DNA of 64,000 nucleotides from Neocallimastix lanati (nom. inval.) (taxonomy: Eukaryota; Neocallimastigomycota; Neocallimastigomycetes; Neocallimastigales; Neocallimastigaceae), in contig JACVTC010000010.1 in the NCBI GenBank assembly GCA_016946835.1, positions 1,739,501 to 1,803,500 on the forward strand, read 5' to 3'. Under the pieces are notes generated by a model that worked only from the letters and a program-made list of their open reading frames with translations, ran no database searches and had not been told where the DNA came from. Position 1 is the stretch's first letter. The number at the start of each line of letters is the position of its first letter. Positions 41,601 to 58,987 of the stretch are shown piece after piece. The position numbers were made by a program, and so were the translations under genes.

Positions 41601-42547
41601 AAATAAATAATAAAAATAAATAAATATAAAAAGTTAAGATTAATTATATTATTATTATTATCATTATCAATATCATTATTATTATTATGATTATTTTAAT
41701 ATTCATTTTTAATATTAATTAAATTTTATTTTTTTATTTTTTTTTTAAAAAATATTATAAATTATTTTACATTTTACTATTAAAATTAATATTGTTAAAT
41801 ATAATACTTAAAATCAGAAATGATATTTATATTTTATTATTTGTTTAATTATTTATTTTATTGCTATTTACATTTAAGAAAGACCCTTCTTCATTTAAGA
41901 AATATGTCATTACATGTTAATACATATTAATTAATTATAATTAATTTTATATATAGATATGATAGACATATAATAAATATTTTTAATAATAATATTTGAT
42001 AATTCTTACGTTGAATAACAAAAACAATTATCATAATAATAATAATTGGTTATTAAAAAATATATATATATATATATATCTATAAAATAATTTTAATAGA
42101 AATATATATATATAAAAAAAAAAATCTTTAAAATTTAAAATATTATAAACTTTTACATTTTTTATTTTTTATTATACTTTATTTTATTTTATTTTATTTA
42201 CTATTATTATTTTATTTTTTTTTTTTATTACTATTATTTATTTATTACAATTTTTTTTTTAGAGTTATTATTTTTATTACATTTTCAAATAAATACTTTA
42301 AATAATTAATTTTTACATTTAGTATTTATCAACTTTTTTAATTTATTAATTTATTTTCAATTTTTATTTATGTAATATATATATATATAGATATATTTAT
42401 TTTTTAATTTTTATGTCTTTTAAAAATTTATTTTTATTATTATTTTTATTATTTTTATTATTTTTTATTAATAGAATTATTATTTTTATTATATATTAGG
42501 TATTATTATTATATTATTATTATATATTATTATTATTATAATTATTA
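41601..42547. other. 3' flank of receptor paralogue 3, AT-rich
   Basis: TA tracts, T-rich runs and TTA repeats at about 42490-42550. No gene. Confidence 0.5.
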
Positions 42548-43342
42548 TTAATTCATACCATGACTTAATTTATTGAAATAATAATAACTATTTTTAGTAG
42601 AATTATTCTCACTGCAGTTATTATTGCTACCACTGAGATTATCCGTATTAATAAAACTATAATTAGAATTTTTATAATAGTTGTAAAATGAAGCGTTAAT
42701 ATTACCGATATTATCTTTAGGTGACGGACTCATCATGTTTTTACCGTCATCACTTAAATATTTATTTATACTTTGACCGAAAGAACGGTAACTGGTATCA
42801 ATCGCTATGCTGCTACTATTATTATTAAGATTACTATTTAAGTTAGGATCACTCATGATAACGTAGGCATTCGAGGTACTATTTTTACTTGTATTTAAAC
42901 CGGTACTACTATCAAAGAAAGTAAAGGAGGAATTATCATTCATTTTCATTGGAATGAAGTTGACAAGATTATTTATATTACTGAAATCATTTTTATATAA
43001 CTTCTTCCTATTTCTGATGGGATGTTTTTTGATAAATCTAAGTCGATTACCGATTAAAAAGTATACGGTAACGATAGAGAAAATTATATGTATTAAAATT
43101 AAAACCATAGAAGAAGCTGTAACGGAAGAAGCCCCATCGGTTTTAAAGAAGGCAGCAAAACCAATTTGAGAGAAAAAGGAGGCCAATAAAAGTAAGACAA
43201 TGAATAATATAAATCTGGTATCCCCATATTTCTTTGAGAGTTTATGAACTTTAATGGTCATTGCCATCATCACTACAAACTAATTTATTATTATAAATTA
43301 AAAGTTTTTTTTAAAAAAAAAAATTTTATTAAAAAGATAGAA

Positions 43343-43385
<43 letters not shown>

Positions 43386-45557
43386 TTTTTTTAGTAAAAA
43401 TAATAAAATTATTTTTATAATATATTATAATTTTTACATATATATATATATTTTTTTTTTTTTTATTTTACATATATATAAAATATATATATATGTAAAA
43501 TAAAAAAAATATATCTATCAATCTATTTATTTTTATTTATAATCATTTATATATAAAACACTTACTAATATAAGAGTATAAATATTGGTATATAATGAAT
43601 GTTTATCAAAATCGTACATACAGGTCATCATACGATTAAAGGTAATGGATCCAGTGGTCGTTAAGTTGAAGGTATCAAAGGATGATAACCCATAATAACC
43701 TAGGAAGGCAATCACCCAAGCAATGATAATGTAAATAATTAGCCTTCTATCGTGTAATTTTCTACCGTAGGAGACACTTGAAATATTGGTATAGATATAA
43801 TAGATACGGAAGATGATGGCGAAAAGTGGAATATAGACAAGATTGTTAATGAAGAAACTTAAGACACTGCTCATACGACATAAAAATCTTGTGGAGACTA
43901 AATTATAGGAGTATGGATATAAAATTCTCATAATAATACCAAAGATAGTGATGTTGGTTAACTGAGGGGACATGGCCTTTATGTATGGATGTTTTCGATT
44001 TCTATAGACCTTAACCATAATGACAATGAGGTGGATGGCTACTGCAATGGTGATTACATTTAAAATTAAAAACATGAGTAAAAGGGAATCAAATTCAATC
44101 TGCTTATCCCCACCAAAGGATCTGTTCCAAACCTCGATAACATTCAAAATTAACTTTTGAGCGACCTCATTCTTCGGATCACTTAACGTCTGTCTTATAG
44201 CCACCGGAGCGACCAATCTAGATTCTAAGAAACTGGCACTGTACATATCTTTCATCAGTACCGTTGTAATATGAATAGGATCTAATGCCTTAAGTAAATC
44301 ACAAATCTCCGCATGAGCTTGACAGTAGGAATTAGAATTTTCATTTGGATTTTTAAAATCAAACGTCGGAATACTACCAAATTGTAAGGCACGATACAGT
44401 TGCATTTCCTTCGAAGTCAGTTGAAGAGCCACTTGTTCAAGAATATTTTTAGGTTTTGTACTCTTACTGTTGATCACGATATATTTTTCATAGATGACAC
44501 TTTTATTTTCAGGTAAGGCATTAATGTGAATCTTTACATTTTGACTTGGATTTTGATTTTGATTTTGACTTGGATTTTGATTTTGATTTTGATTTTGATT
44601 TTGATTTTGATCTTGATCTTGACTTTGATTTAAAGTAGCATATAATGACGCCTTTCCTTTTAATAAAGGTTTTTCACCCTTAACAAAAGAATTGTAAGCC
44701 TCTTCCATCGTAGTCGATAAAGTTTTATTCATACTGTTTCCAGTAAGATGGTTGATATAGTTTCTTAAGGCATTAAACATTTCATCCTTATATAATAATT
44801 TATAGGATTCTAAGTCATCTTGTTTTGGGGTATCATATTGATAACGAGCAAATTCAGAATAGAGATTTAACAGCTCATCATTATCCATGAGACCAACGCT
44901 GACGATATTTTTAGCATTGGCATCACTGACATTTTGCAGATCTTTTGCTTTTAAGGCGAGGGAATCCTTCAAATCTGCTGCCGTATCATGATAATACAAT
45001 ACATCGAAATCGAATTCATAGGGAAGACCATATAAATTTTCGGTACCCAAGTGACCATCACTTAAAAGCGCTTTATCATGATGATTAATATTTTCCTCCG
45101 TTGGCTTAAGGCTTACTAAATAGTCAGTGAGTTTATGATAAGAAAATTCACCCTGTAAGATGGTATTATCAAGATAAGAATTATCACTGGATAAAAAGCG
45201 ATCATCCAACAGCATCAAATCAAAATTGGACTGTTTTAATTCTCTAAGAGTACAATTAAACTTGTTGGCATAGTCTCTATCCACGGAAAATGGTGAATTG
45301 AAACCTTTATATAACTTTTCAAGACTTGTACCATCCTCAGGAACTGGAGTACAATAAGAAAATTTTACCTCCACATCAGGAATATTATGAAGGGTGAAGT
45401 ATTGATTTGTGACTTTATTATAATTATCTAAAAATTGGTTTTCCCCAATATCCGGTTTATTAATTAATATATTAATTATATCTTTAGCATTGGTACTACC
45501 AGAAAAACATATTAAGAAAAATGGAATATTACTTATTAGAGTTTTAAATGAATACAT
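42548..45557 (-). CDS. Class C GPCR with solute-binding-protein-like ectodomain, paralogue 3
   Basis: Exons 43566-45557 (664 codons) and 42548-43279 give 907 aa (donor GTAAGTG, acceptor AATTAG). The signal peptide has core IPFFLICFSG. The ectodomain carries KPDIGENQ, YGLPYEFDFDVLYYH and GSIPTFDF; cysteines occur in FSYC/FNC and YCQAHAEIC. A low-complexity Gln/Asn insert (about residues 308-338, bases 44540-44632) built from a GATTTT hexanucleotide repeat separates KASLYATLNQ from the VKIHINALPENKS segment; the paralogues have only a few residues there. TM1-TM5 span about 487-664 with VYRNRKHPYIKAMSP and FLCRMSS. The tail keeps LVNFIPMK and INKYLSDDG before an Asn/Ser-rich end. The ligand cannot be deduced. 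Confidence 0.9.
43280..43565 (-). other. Intron of receptor paralogue 3
   Basis: 286 nt, phase 0, at the conserved TM5 position. A hairpin at about 43470-43510 (ATTTTACATATATATA against its complement) lies close to the donor. A 40-nt A run lies in the 3' half on the sense complement. Confidence 0.88.
44540..44632 (-). repeat. Hexanucleotide repeat encoding Gln/Asn
   Basis: GATTTT/GATCTT/GACTTG hexamers read on the sense strand as CAA-AAT and CAA-GAT codons, giving QN/QD repeats inside receptor paralogue 3. Confidence 0.93.
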
Positions 45558-45645
45558 TATATATATATATATATATGTTTTCTATTCTTTATAATAATAA
45601 AAATATGTTTAATTTATTTTAATAAAAATAAAAAATTAAATATTC

Positions 45646-45735
<90 letters not shown>

Positions 45736-46352
45736 AACCGATAGAAAGAAAACTTTAAAATATATATATAACTTTCTTTTTATTTTTTTTAGGGTTATTT
45801 ATTTATTTAATATTATATATTTTACTCCCTTTTAAAAGTTTAATAATTTTTTAATTATTAATAGGAACATAATTTTTTATATAAGCTATATATATTATTA
45901 TTTATTTTATAAAAAATAGTTACAAACAATTTTTTATAAAGTTTTTTTTTTATTATTTAAAAAAAAATAATTAATAAAGAATAATTATAATATAAATATT
46001 ATTACTATTATTTTTTTTTCTATTCTATTCTATTCTAATTCTATTCTCTACTTTTATTTTTTTTTTTTTAATTTAATTTAGTTTTTTTTTTTTTTTTTTT
46101 TTTGGAAAATAAACGGAGAATCCATTTCTTATATATACTAAAAATCAATAAAAATTAAAAATAAGAAATAAAAATAAAAATAAAAATAAAAATAAAATGA
46201 AATAAAATAAAATGAAATAAAATCAATAATATATTAATTGTACAATCCTTTTATATATTACAAATACTATTAAATTAATTCATTCACATTTAAAACATTT
46301 TATCTAATTTGAACCTAATTAAAATAAAAAGAAAAAAGAAAAAAAAGTTTAA

Positions 46353-46383
<31 letters not shown>

Positions 46384-48190
46384 AATAAATATAAAAAATA
46401 TATATATGTATATATTAGATATAAAAAAAAATATATATATATAATATAAAATATAAAAATATATATAAAATATAAAAGTATATAAAAAACATAAAAAAAA
46501 AAGAGATAAAACATGAAAACAATAAAAAAAATTTTTGAGATCATCCTCCAACATTAAAATTTTATTAATTATTATTATTTATTTTTTTTTATCCAAATTA
46601 AATGTAATTTGTACCAAAAAAAAAAAAAAAAAATCTCTTTTCCATATAAAAATTTATTTGTTCAAAAAAAAAAAAAATTTTAATATAAAGTATATATCAA
46701 TATATATATAAAAAATATTAAAATTATAATAATTATAATTTATTTATTTATTTATTATACTTTATTATGTCTTAAATATTGAAAAGTTTAAATAATAATT
46801 TTATTATTTAAGATTTTATATTTTATTATATTTATTAGAAATTATTATTATTAGAAATTATTATTATTAGAAATTATTATTATTAGAAATTATTATTATT
46901 TATTATTTTTCTTTTCTATTTTTTCTAATAATAAATAATAAATAATAACAATAATTATAAAATGAATAGTACAGGAAAAAAACTGACAAAAAAAGAAAGG
47001 AATAATGAGAGTAATCTTATTTAAATTGAAAGATTCTAAATAATAAATTTTAACATGATAAAAATAAAATATATAGAAAGAATAAATCAAGAAAAAACCC
47101 ACAATAAAAAAAAATTAATAAATTTTAAACAATGAAAGAATTAATAAATATATATTATTTAGATATAAATAAATAAATAATAATTAATAAATAAATAAAT
47201 AATAAAAATAAAAATAAATAAATAATAAAAATAAATAAATAAATAATAAAAATAATAATAAATAATAAATATAATATTTAATTATAAAAAAAAAGTCAAT
47301 CCAATAGTTTTGTACAACAAATGAAAATTAATGGATAAATTTTAATATAATTTTTTATTTATTAATTTTTTATTTATTTATTTTTTGTTTTAATTTTTAT
47401 TTTTAAATTAAAAATTTAAAAATTTAAAATTTTAAAAAAAAAGGATAAAATTTACTGTTTAACTGTTATTATTAGCATAATATTTAATATCATTTAATAT
47501 CATTTTACTTTTTTTTAATTTTATAATAATTATTAGCATAATATTTAATATCATTTAATATCATTGACTTTTTTTAATTTTATAATAATTAAACTTTTTT
47601 CTTTTTTTTTGATTAAATTTCTTATTTCCTTTTTTAGTATTTCTAAATGGATACTTCTTATACAAATAAATTAAAATTATAATTAATAAAGTTTTTCAAT
47701 TTCTAAATTAATTAAAATTTAATAAATATTAATTAAAATAGAAAATAAAATGAAAATGAAAATTGGAAACTTGAAAAATGATACATTTGAATTATTGGTT
47801 ACAGAAATGATAGACATTTTCTTTATCTACCATCATAATAAATAATGAGAAAGATTTTAGAAATGTAATCATAATAATAAATAATAGTAAAAAATTATTA
47901 GTAATAAGTAATAAGTAATCATAATTAATATTATTAATATTAAATAATTAATAATATTGATGAGAATAATAATAATAATAAAATGTCTCTTAATAACAAA
48001 TGTTTTAGTTTTGAAATATATACTTTTTTTTTGTATAAAAACAAAAATTTAATTAATATTTTGTTATTTTTTGGTTTGTTATCCAAAATTAGAATGAAGT
48101 ATCCATGTAATAACCTTAAAAAAAAGAATAACAAAAAAAAAAAAAAGAATAATATTAATATTAATATTAAATATTATTCGAAGATGTACA
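45558..48190. other. AT-rich spacer with microsatellites
   Basis: ATT array at about 45648-45734, AAAT repeats at about 46348-46385, TA tracts near 46400-46480, AAAT arrays at 47170-47260 and a direct duplication at about 47463-47590. The open frames here are low-complexity Phe/Tyr/Ile or Lys strings. A 31-aa frame at 47750-47845 (MKMKIGNLKNDTFELL) is the only normal-looking piece and is too short to support. Confidence 0.5.
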
Positions 48191-48199
48191 CAATGATTA

Positions 48200-48298
48200 T
48201 TAAAAAAAAAAAAGAAAAGAAAAGAAAAGGAAAAAAGAAAAGGAAAAAAGAAAAGGAAAAAAGGAAAGGAAAAATGGAAAGGAAAAAAAAAAAAAGGG
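48200..48298 (+). repeat. Polypurine (A4-6 G1-2) tract
   Basis: About 100 nt of AAAAG/AAAAGG/GGAAAGG units with a single T, on the plus strand. It is G-rich for this genome and has mirror symmetry. Confidence 0.85.
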
Positions 48299-52141
<3,843 letters not shown>

Positions 52142-52174
52142 TTATACATATTTATATTTATATTTATCAAGGAT

Positions 52175-52505
52175 TACTTTGTTTTTTTTTATAAACTGTT
52201 TTTTTTTTTTTTTTTTTATTGTGATATATATAAATATTTTATTTATTCCTCTATATAGAAAATATATATATATATATAGATTATATATTATAATATTATA
52301 TATATATATTTTTTTAAGAATAAATTCAAAAATATTAACAATTTGTATATATATATATATAAATAATACTATTTTTTTTTTCTTTTTATTGATATATATA
52401 AATATTTTATTTATTCCTTTATATAGAAAGGAATGTTTTTTTTTGTTTTGTTTTAAGAATAAATTTAAAAATATTAACAATTTATATATATATATATATA
52501 AATAT
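52175..52505. repeat. Imperfect direct duplication of about 130-180 bp
   Basis: ATATATAAATATTTTATTTATTCC...TTAAGAATAAATTCAAAAATATTAACAATTT occurs at about 52225-52345 and again at about 52393-52482, with length differences in TA and T runs. Confidence 0.8.
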
Positions 52506-52773
52506 ATATAATAAAATATATTTAAATATATCTATAGGTTACTAAGTATTTTCCTAATCTATTTATCTAATTATTTTTTTTCCTTTTTTTTTTTTTTTTT
52601 ATTTTTATTTTTATTTATTTATTTATTTAGTAAGAGTATATGTATATTTCTTCTAATAAGAGAAAAAGAATAATTAAAATTAAATAAATTTTTTTTTTTT
52701 TTTAATTTTTTCCTTATATATTTATATATTTTACATCTTATTTATTTATTCATTCATTGATTTATTTATTTAT

Positions 52774-53883
52774 TTATTTTAAATAAAATTGATGGTAACT
52801 ATTCTTACTGTAACTATTGTAACTATTTACACCATGACTACTTAACGTATTAAAACTTTCCATCGTATTATTATTATTATTACTATAACTAGTAGGATTG
52901 GTAGATTGATGAGGGTTAATAAAACTTACAAGGGGATGATTGTAACCGTTGGGAGGACTATGATAATGACTGCTAGGGGTACTAAAAAAGTCGGTACTAT
53001 CATTATTATAGCTGCTGCTCTTCGTCTGACTATAATAATTATAATAGTATGGATTGATGTTGCTGACGTTATCCTTCTTATTACTACTACTAATACTACT
53101 ACTGAAACTTTCTTTTCTGGAATTTCTTGGACTTCTACTGGTATTACTGGAATGACTACTGTCATTCTCAGTGGTGTATTTTTGAAAGGTTTGAGAAAAC
53201 AAAGGAGCACTGTTATCATTCCCTACGGTCTCCATATTGGTTAAACCACTGCTACTGTATTTTAAGTAGCTGGAGGACGTCGTCGTGGTCATATAATCTT
53301 TAATATTACTATGACTATTGGTATTGCTGTAATCATTACTGTATAAATTGAAGGAGGTCGTTTCATTCTTTCTCATGGGAATAAAGTCAATAAGATTATG
53401 GATGTTGTTCAAGTTTTTATGATTAAAGAGATTTCTCCTATTTCTCATTGGATGTTTTCTTAAGTAGAGAAGTCGATTACCAATTAAGTAATGAACGGTA
53501 ATGATGGAAACGATGATATGAACAAAGAAAAATACCATAGAAGATGGAGTAATGGAGGAAGCCCCATCGGTTTTAAAGAAGGAAGCAAATCCAAATTCAA
53601 AGATAAATGAGGAGATTAAAAGTAAAACAATGAATAATATAAATTTGGTATCACCATATTTCTTGGAAAGTTTATGAACTTTAACAGTCATATATATCAT
53701 AATAACAAACTAAAAAATATTAAAAGTATTATTAAAAAAAAAAAAAAAAAAATATAGGTTTAGATATATATACAAAAAATAGCATTATAAATTATTATTA
53801 AAAAAAAATAGGTTTAGATATATATATAAATATATCATTATAAATTATATTTTTATATAGTTTATTATACATTAAAAAAATGT

Positions 53884-53915
<32 letters not shown>

Positions 53916-55976
53916 ATATTAAAAAGATGTAAAATATATATATAAAAAAAAATAAAAATAAAAAAAAATAAAATAAAATAAAATATATAAAATAAATAAT
54001 AATAATAATAATATATATATATATATATATATATAAAAACTTACCAATATTAAGGTATAAATATTTGAATAATATGAATGTCTATCAAAATCGTACATAC
54101 AAGTCATGAGTCGATTAATCGAAATGGATCCTGCTGTGGTTAAATTGAATTCGTCAAATGAAGAGATTTCATAGTACACTCCAATGGAGATAATTAAAGC
54201 AATAATAATGTATAAAATTAATTTTCGATCATGCAAATGCCTACTGTAGGAGTAACTTGATGCATTAGTGAATATCAAATAGATACGGAGAATGATGGCA
54301 AAAAGTGGAAGATAGACAAGATTATTGACAAGAAAATTTAATACGGAGCTCATACGACATAAAAATCGAGTCGTCACTAAATTATAGGAATAGGGATAGA
54401 GTATTCTTACGATGATACCAAAGATCGTAAAATTGGTTAAGAAGGGGGACATCGCCTTAATGTACGGATGATTTCGGTTTCGATATACCATAACAAAGAT
54501 GACGACGAAATAGATGGCCACGGCAATGGTGAATACATTTAATACCATAAACATAATCATGGAGAAATCAAATTCCATTTCCTTATCCGTAAAGGATTGA
54601 TTCCATACATCGATGATGTTCATGAACGTCTTCCGGAGAATGTCATTATTGGGAAGAACTAAACTTTGCTTTAATGCCAACGGTAGGACTAATCGATCTT
54701 CAAGGAAACTGGCGCTAAATTTACTCTTTTTAAATACATTTCGAATACGTATGGGATCTAAGCTTCTTAATAAGTTACAGATTTCCATATTGGTTTGACA
54801 ATAGGCTTTCACCTCCTCATTTTGTATCTCAAAATTGAACGTGGGAATTGTGCCCAATTGGATGGCACGGTAGTGTTGCATTTCCTTAGAGGTAAGTTGA
54901 AGAGCCATTTTTTCGAGAAGTTCCTTTGATTTTAAACTATTCCTGTTCATCACGATATACTTCTCCGTGAGGGCACTTTTATTTTCGGGTAAGGCCCTCA
55001 CTTGAATATCATTATTTGGTTTTTCTTTTAAGGATTTGTAAAAGGAAGCCTTTCCTTTATACAATGGCTTTTTACCTTCCATAAAAGAATTAAAGGCCTC
55101 CTCTACGGAAGTGGATAAGGTCTTATCCAAATCAGTTCCGGTAATGCTTATTAAATAGTTTCTCAGGGACTGAACTAATTCCTTTTTTAAATACAATAAG
55201 TTATAGGTGCTGGGGTCACTTTCCTTTATGTCATTATATTGATAACGAATAAATTCACCAAAGAAATTTAATAATTCATCATTATCGCTAAAGCCAACAC
55301 TGACCACACCCGATACATTTTCATTCCCTACATTCTGTAAATCATTGATTTGGACGTTTAGGGCATCTTTTAAATTGGAAGCCATATTATGATAATATAA
55401 GATATCAAAATCTAATTCATATGGTAGTCCATATAAATTTTCGGTTTCAAAATAACCATCTTTTAAAATATTGGCATCATGAAATTTGATGGTCTCCTCT
55501 TCTTTCACATCAAAACTAATCAAATAGTCCGTAAGTCTATGGTATGAAAATTCAGTTTGTAATATGGTATTATCTATATAAGAGTTATCACTGAATAAAA
55601 CACGTTCATCTAATACCATTAAATCAAAATTGGATTGCTTTAATTCCCTAAGAGTACAATTGAAATAGGCAGCATATTCTTTATCGACTAAAAATGGTGA
55701 GTCGTAACTCTTATATAGGTCAACAAGACTTTTACCATCCTCAGGATCAATATTACAATATGAAAATTTTACTTCCACATCGGTAATATTATTGAGAATG
55801 AAGTATCGATTTGTAATATCATTATAATAAGATAGATATTGACCTTCCCCAATATTAGGTTTATTTATTAATATATTATAAAGTTCTCTAGCATTGACTT
55901 TATATGAATAAAATATTAAAAATATTAATAATAATAAAATATGATTGAATAATAGAGTTTGTTTTAAAATTAACAT
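52774..55976 (-). CDS. Class C GPCR with solute-binding-protein-like ectodomain, paralogue 4
   Basis: Exons 54045-55976 (644 codons) and 52774-53709 give 955 aa (donor GTAAGTT, acceptor TTTTAG). The N-terminus (LLLLIFLIFYSYKVNARE) is a signal peptide. The ectodomain shows KPNIGEGQ, YGLPYELDFDILYYH, ALPENKSALTEK and GTIPTFNF (slightly diverged from the GSIPTFDF of the others), with cysteines FSYC/FNC and YCQTNMEIC. TM1-TM5 span about 467-644 with VYRNRNHPYIKAMSP and FLCRMSS. The tail is the longest of the four (about 225 aa) and is rich in Ser, Asn, Thr and Pro. It retains LIDFIPMR but has a weaker FQKYTTEND motif. Higher GC than the other three. It heads the array if transcription direction is taken as order. 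Confidence 0.9.
53710..54044 (-). other. Intron of receptor paralogue 4
   Basis: 335 nt, phase 0, between ..IYTLIL and FVIMI in TM5. It contains an internal duplication (TAGGTTTAGATATATATA at about 53755 and 53810). Confidence 0.88.
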
Positions 55977-55998
55977 TTTGTTTTCATTCTTTCTATCT

Positions 55999-56030
<32 letters not shown>

Positions 56031-57834
56031 TTGTTTTTTGTTGCTGTTGTTCTTGTTTATTACTTTAAAAATTTAAATTAACTTATTTTAATAAAAACAT
56101 AATGCTTATATTATTTTTTTTTTTTATAAATATGAACATAATATTGATAAGAGATTTGCTTTTATTATTTTAATATTTAATATTTATTTTTCTCTTTTTC
56201 TTTTTTTTAGTTTCTATTCTTTTTTTTTTTTTTATTTTGTTTTATTTTGTTTTTCATTTAATATACACATTAAAAAGTTAAATATAACTTTTTAAAATAT
56301 TAATAATTTAATATACAAATATATATATGTTTTCTTTAAAAATAATATGAATCTTTATTAATATCAATAGATATCTTATTATATATATATCAAATTATCT
56401 TAATAAATCACTTTATTCTATTTTATTTCATTTATTTCATATCAAATCTACTTTAAAATCCTCACTCCCTCTATATATATAATAGTAAAAATAAAATAAA
56501 ATAAAATAAAAAAAAAAAAAATAGATGAAGAAAGCGAATAAAAATTTCTAAAACAATTTTGGTTTACTTAAATATTCAAATAATAATAAATAAACTTTCC
56601 ATTCTATTCGTAGTGCATAAATTAATTCTAAATTAATTTTTAAATTAAAAATAAAAATTTTTATTGGTAATGAAATTAAAATTAAAATTTAAATTAAAAT
56701 TAAAATGAGAATTAAAATTAAAAAAAATCTTTTATTGTTCACAATATTATATAGCTAAATATATATAAATATAAAGATAAATAAAGATAGATATATAAAT
56801 AATTATATATAATTATATGAATATAAATATATAAATATAAATATAATAAATATAAATATAAATATATAAATATAAATATATAAATATATATAAATATAAC
56901 TATATATAAATATATAAATATATATAGATATATATAGATATAAATATATATATAAATCAATATAATAAATATGTATATATATTTTTTCCTTTTTTTTTGT
57001 TTTTTTTTTGTTTTTTTTTTATTCTTTGCTAATAAAAATTAACCAAAAAAAAAAAAAAAAGCATTTTAATTTAATTTAATTTAAATTTAACCTTTTTTTT
57101 TTTTTTTTTGGTATTTGATATTTTTAATTATTTAATGGTTATAAATTAATATTATTAACTGTGTTTATAATATACATTATAATAATAATGAATAATAAGA
57201 AGAATAAAAATAATAAGAATAATAAATGGAATAATAAATAATAAATAATAAATAATAAATAATAAAAAGAGTATTTATTAATAAATAATAAAAAATAAAT
57301 AATTAAATAAATAATGGAATAATTAATAATTAAATAATTAATAATTAATAGTTGAATAATTAATAATTAATAATAAAGAGTTTTAATATTCATATAAAAT
57401 AAAATCTTTTTTATATGAATAAAACTAATAAATTATGAAGAGAAAAACAGAAAAGTCTTGTTATTTCTAACTCTTTTTATTTATTAAAATATACGATTAA
57501 AATTAAAATTAAATACTCTAAAATAAAAAAATAAAAATGAAAGTAATTATTCATGGTTATTATTTAATAAATAAAGGTCATCTTTTGATATAAATATTTT
57601 TAATATATTTCTTTTAATAATTATAATTATCTAAAAATAAAGTAAAATTAAATAAAATAAAATAATAAAAGAAACAAAACTAAATAAATATAAATCTATA
57701 TCTATCTATATATAAAAATGATTTTAATAATGATCAACCTTTTGACAAATTTTATTTCCATCTAATCAACTTTTTTTTTCTTTTAAACTCAATTATTGAA
57801 TAATAATAATAAAAAATTTTGAAGAAAATTAAAT
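55977..57834. other. AT-rich spacer upstream of receptor paralogue 4
   Basis: T runs immediately upstream of the start codon, TA-type repeats with ATATAAATATA units (56750-56960), AATAAAT repeats (57235-57300). No gene or clear regulatory site. Confidence 0.5.
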
Positions 57835-58035
57835 AAAAACTATTAAATATTAAATAATAACTATTAAATATTAAATAATAACTATTAAATATTAAATAAT
57901 AACTATTAAATATTAAATAATAACTATTAAATATTAAATAATAACTATTAAATATTAAATAATAACTATTAAATATTAAATAATAACTATTAAATATTAA
58001 ATAATAACTATTAAATATTAAATAATAACTATTAT
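57835..58035. repeat. 21-bp minisatellite, about nine copies
   Basis: Unit AACTATTAAATATTAAATAA plus T, perfectly repeated. On the minus strand it reads as a heptapeptide repeat (SYYLIFN), which I take as a by-product. It is followed by related inverted AT-rich sequence to about 58180. Confidence 0.95.
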
Positions 58036-58987
58036 TATACATATTAAATAGTACTATTAAATAGTAACTATTAAATATTATTATACATATTAACTATGAA
58101 ATATTAAATAGTAATTATTAAATATTTAATATTTAATATTTTTAATATTTAATAATTACTATTTAATAATAATTATTTAATACTTAATATTCTGTTTTCC
58201 AAATTTCAAATTTCTTATTGTTTAATTTATTATTTATTTATTCTATATATATTATAAATATATTCTATATATTTTTTAATAAATTATTAATAAATGAATT
58301 ATTATTAAAATGAAATCATAAATTAATTATAAATTATTATTGTTTGTACATTTTCTATTGTTATCTCTTATTATTAACCATTATATATTTATACTTTTAT
58401 ATTATTTATTTATATAACATTTTACTATTATCAATTATTAAATGTTATATAAATAAATACTATATAACATTTTATTATTATCAATTATAAACTTCTGTTA
58501 TTTAACTATTATTTAGCTATATCATAATTTATTATTATCATTATTTAACTATTATTAAGTTATGTAATAATTTATTATTATCATTATTTAACTATTATTT
58601 AGCTATATAATAATTTATTATTATTAAGTTTTATTATTTAATTATTAGAAAAAAAAAAAAAAAAGAAGTTAAAATCTGTAACCAATAATAGTATATTACG
58701 GTTAAATTATTTTTTTTTTTTTTTTAATTTATGAATTAATTTTTAATTATTTCATTTTTAATTTTTTTTTTTTTTTTTTTTTATTTTTTTTTTTTCTTTA
58801 ATTAATTATTTAATTAATTAAATATCTTTAAAAATTTTTTTTTTTTTATTTTTCTTTTGAAAAGATATTTAAAGAAATTTAAAAATATTTATTATAAATT
58901 AAACTTTTTTTATTTAATTAAATTTAATTTTATTTTTAATTTATTTTGTTTTATATTATTAAATGTGAAACTTAATTTTCTTTAGAG
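58036..58987. other. AT-rich spacer
   Basis: Contains duplicated segments around 58395-58490 (TATAACATTTTA..TATCAATTAT) and 58500-58620 (TTATTATCATTATTTAACTATT). No gene. Confidence 0.5.

Noticed and set aside
46896-47102. 68-aa minus-strand hydrophobic ORF
   Set aside because: Phe/Tyr/Ile-rich frame of AT-rich DNA with no signal of selection or family motif.
47750-47845. 31-aa ORF (MKMKIGNLKNDTFELL...)
   Set aside because: Too short, no neighbours or splice context; expected by chance in a spacer of this size.
52906-53244. Open frames on both strands overlapping the tail of receptor paralogue 4
   Set aside because: They are shadows of the Ser-rich exon; the receptor frame has the conserved splice junction and paralogue support.
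57752-58042. Minus-strand ORF with perfect SYYLIFN heptapeptide repeats
   Set aside because: It is produced by a 21-bp minisatellite without start-proximal or C-terminal unique protein, and its composition equals the intergenic DNA.
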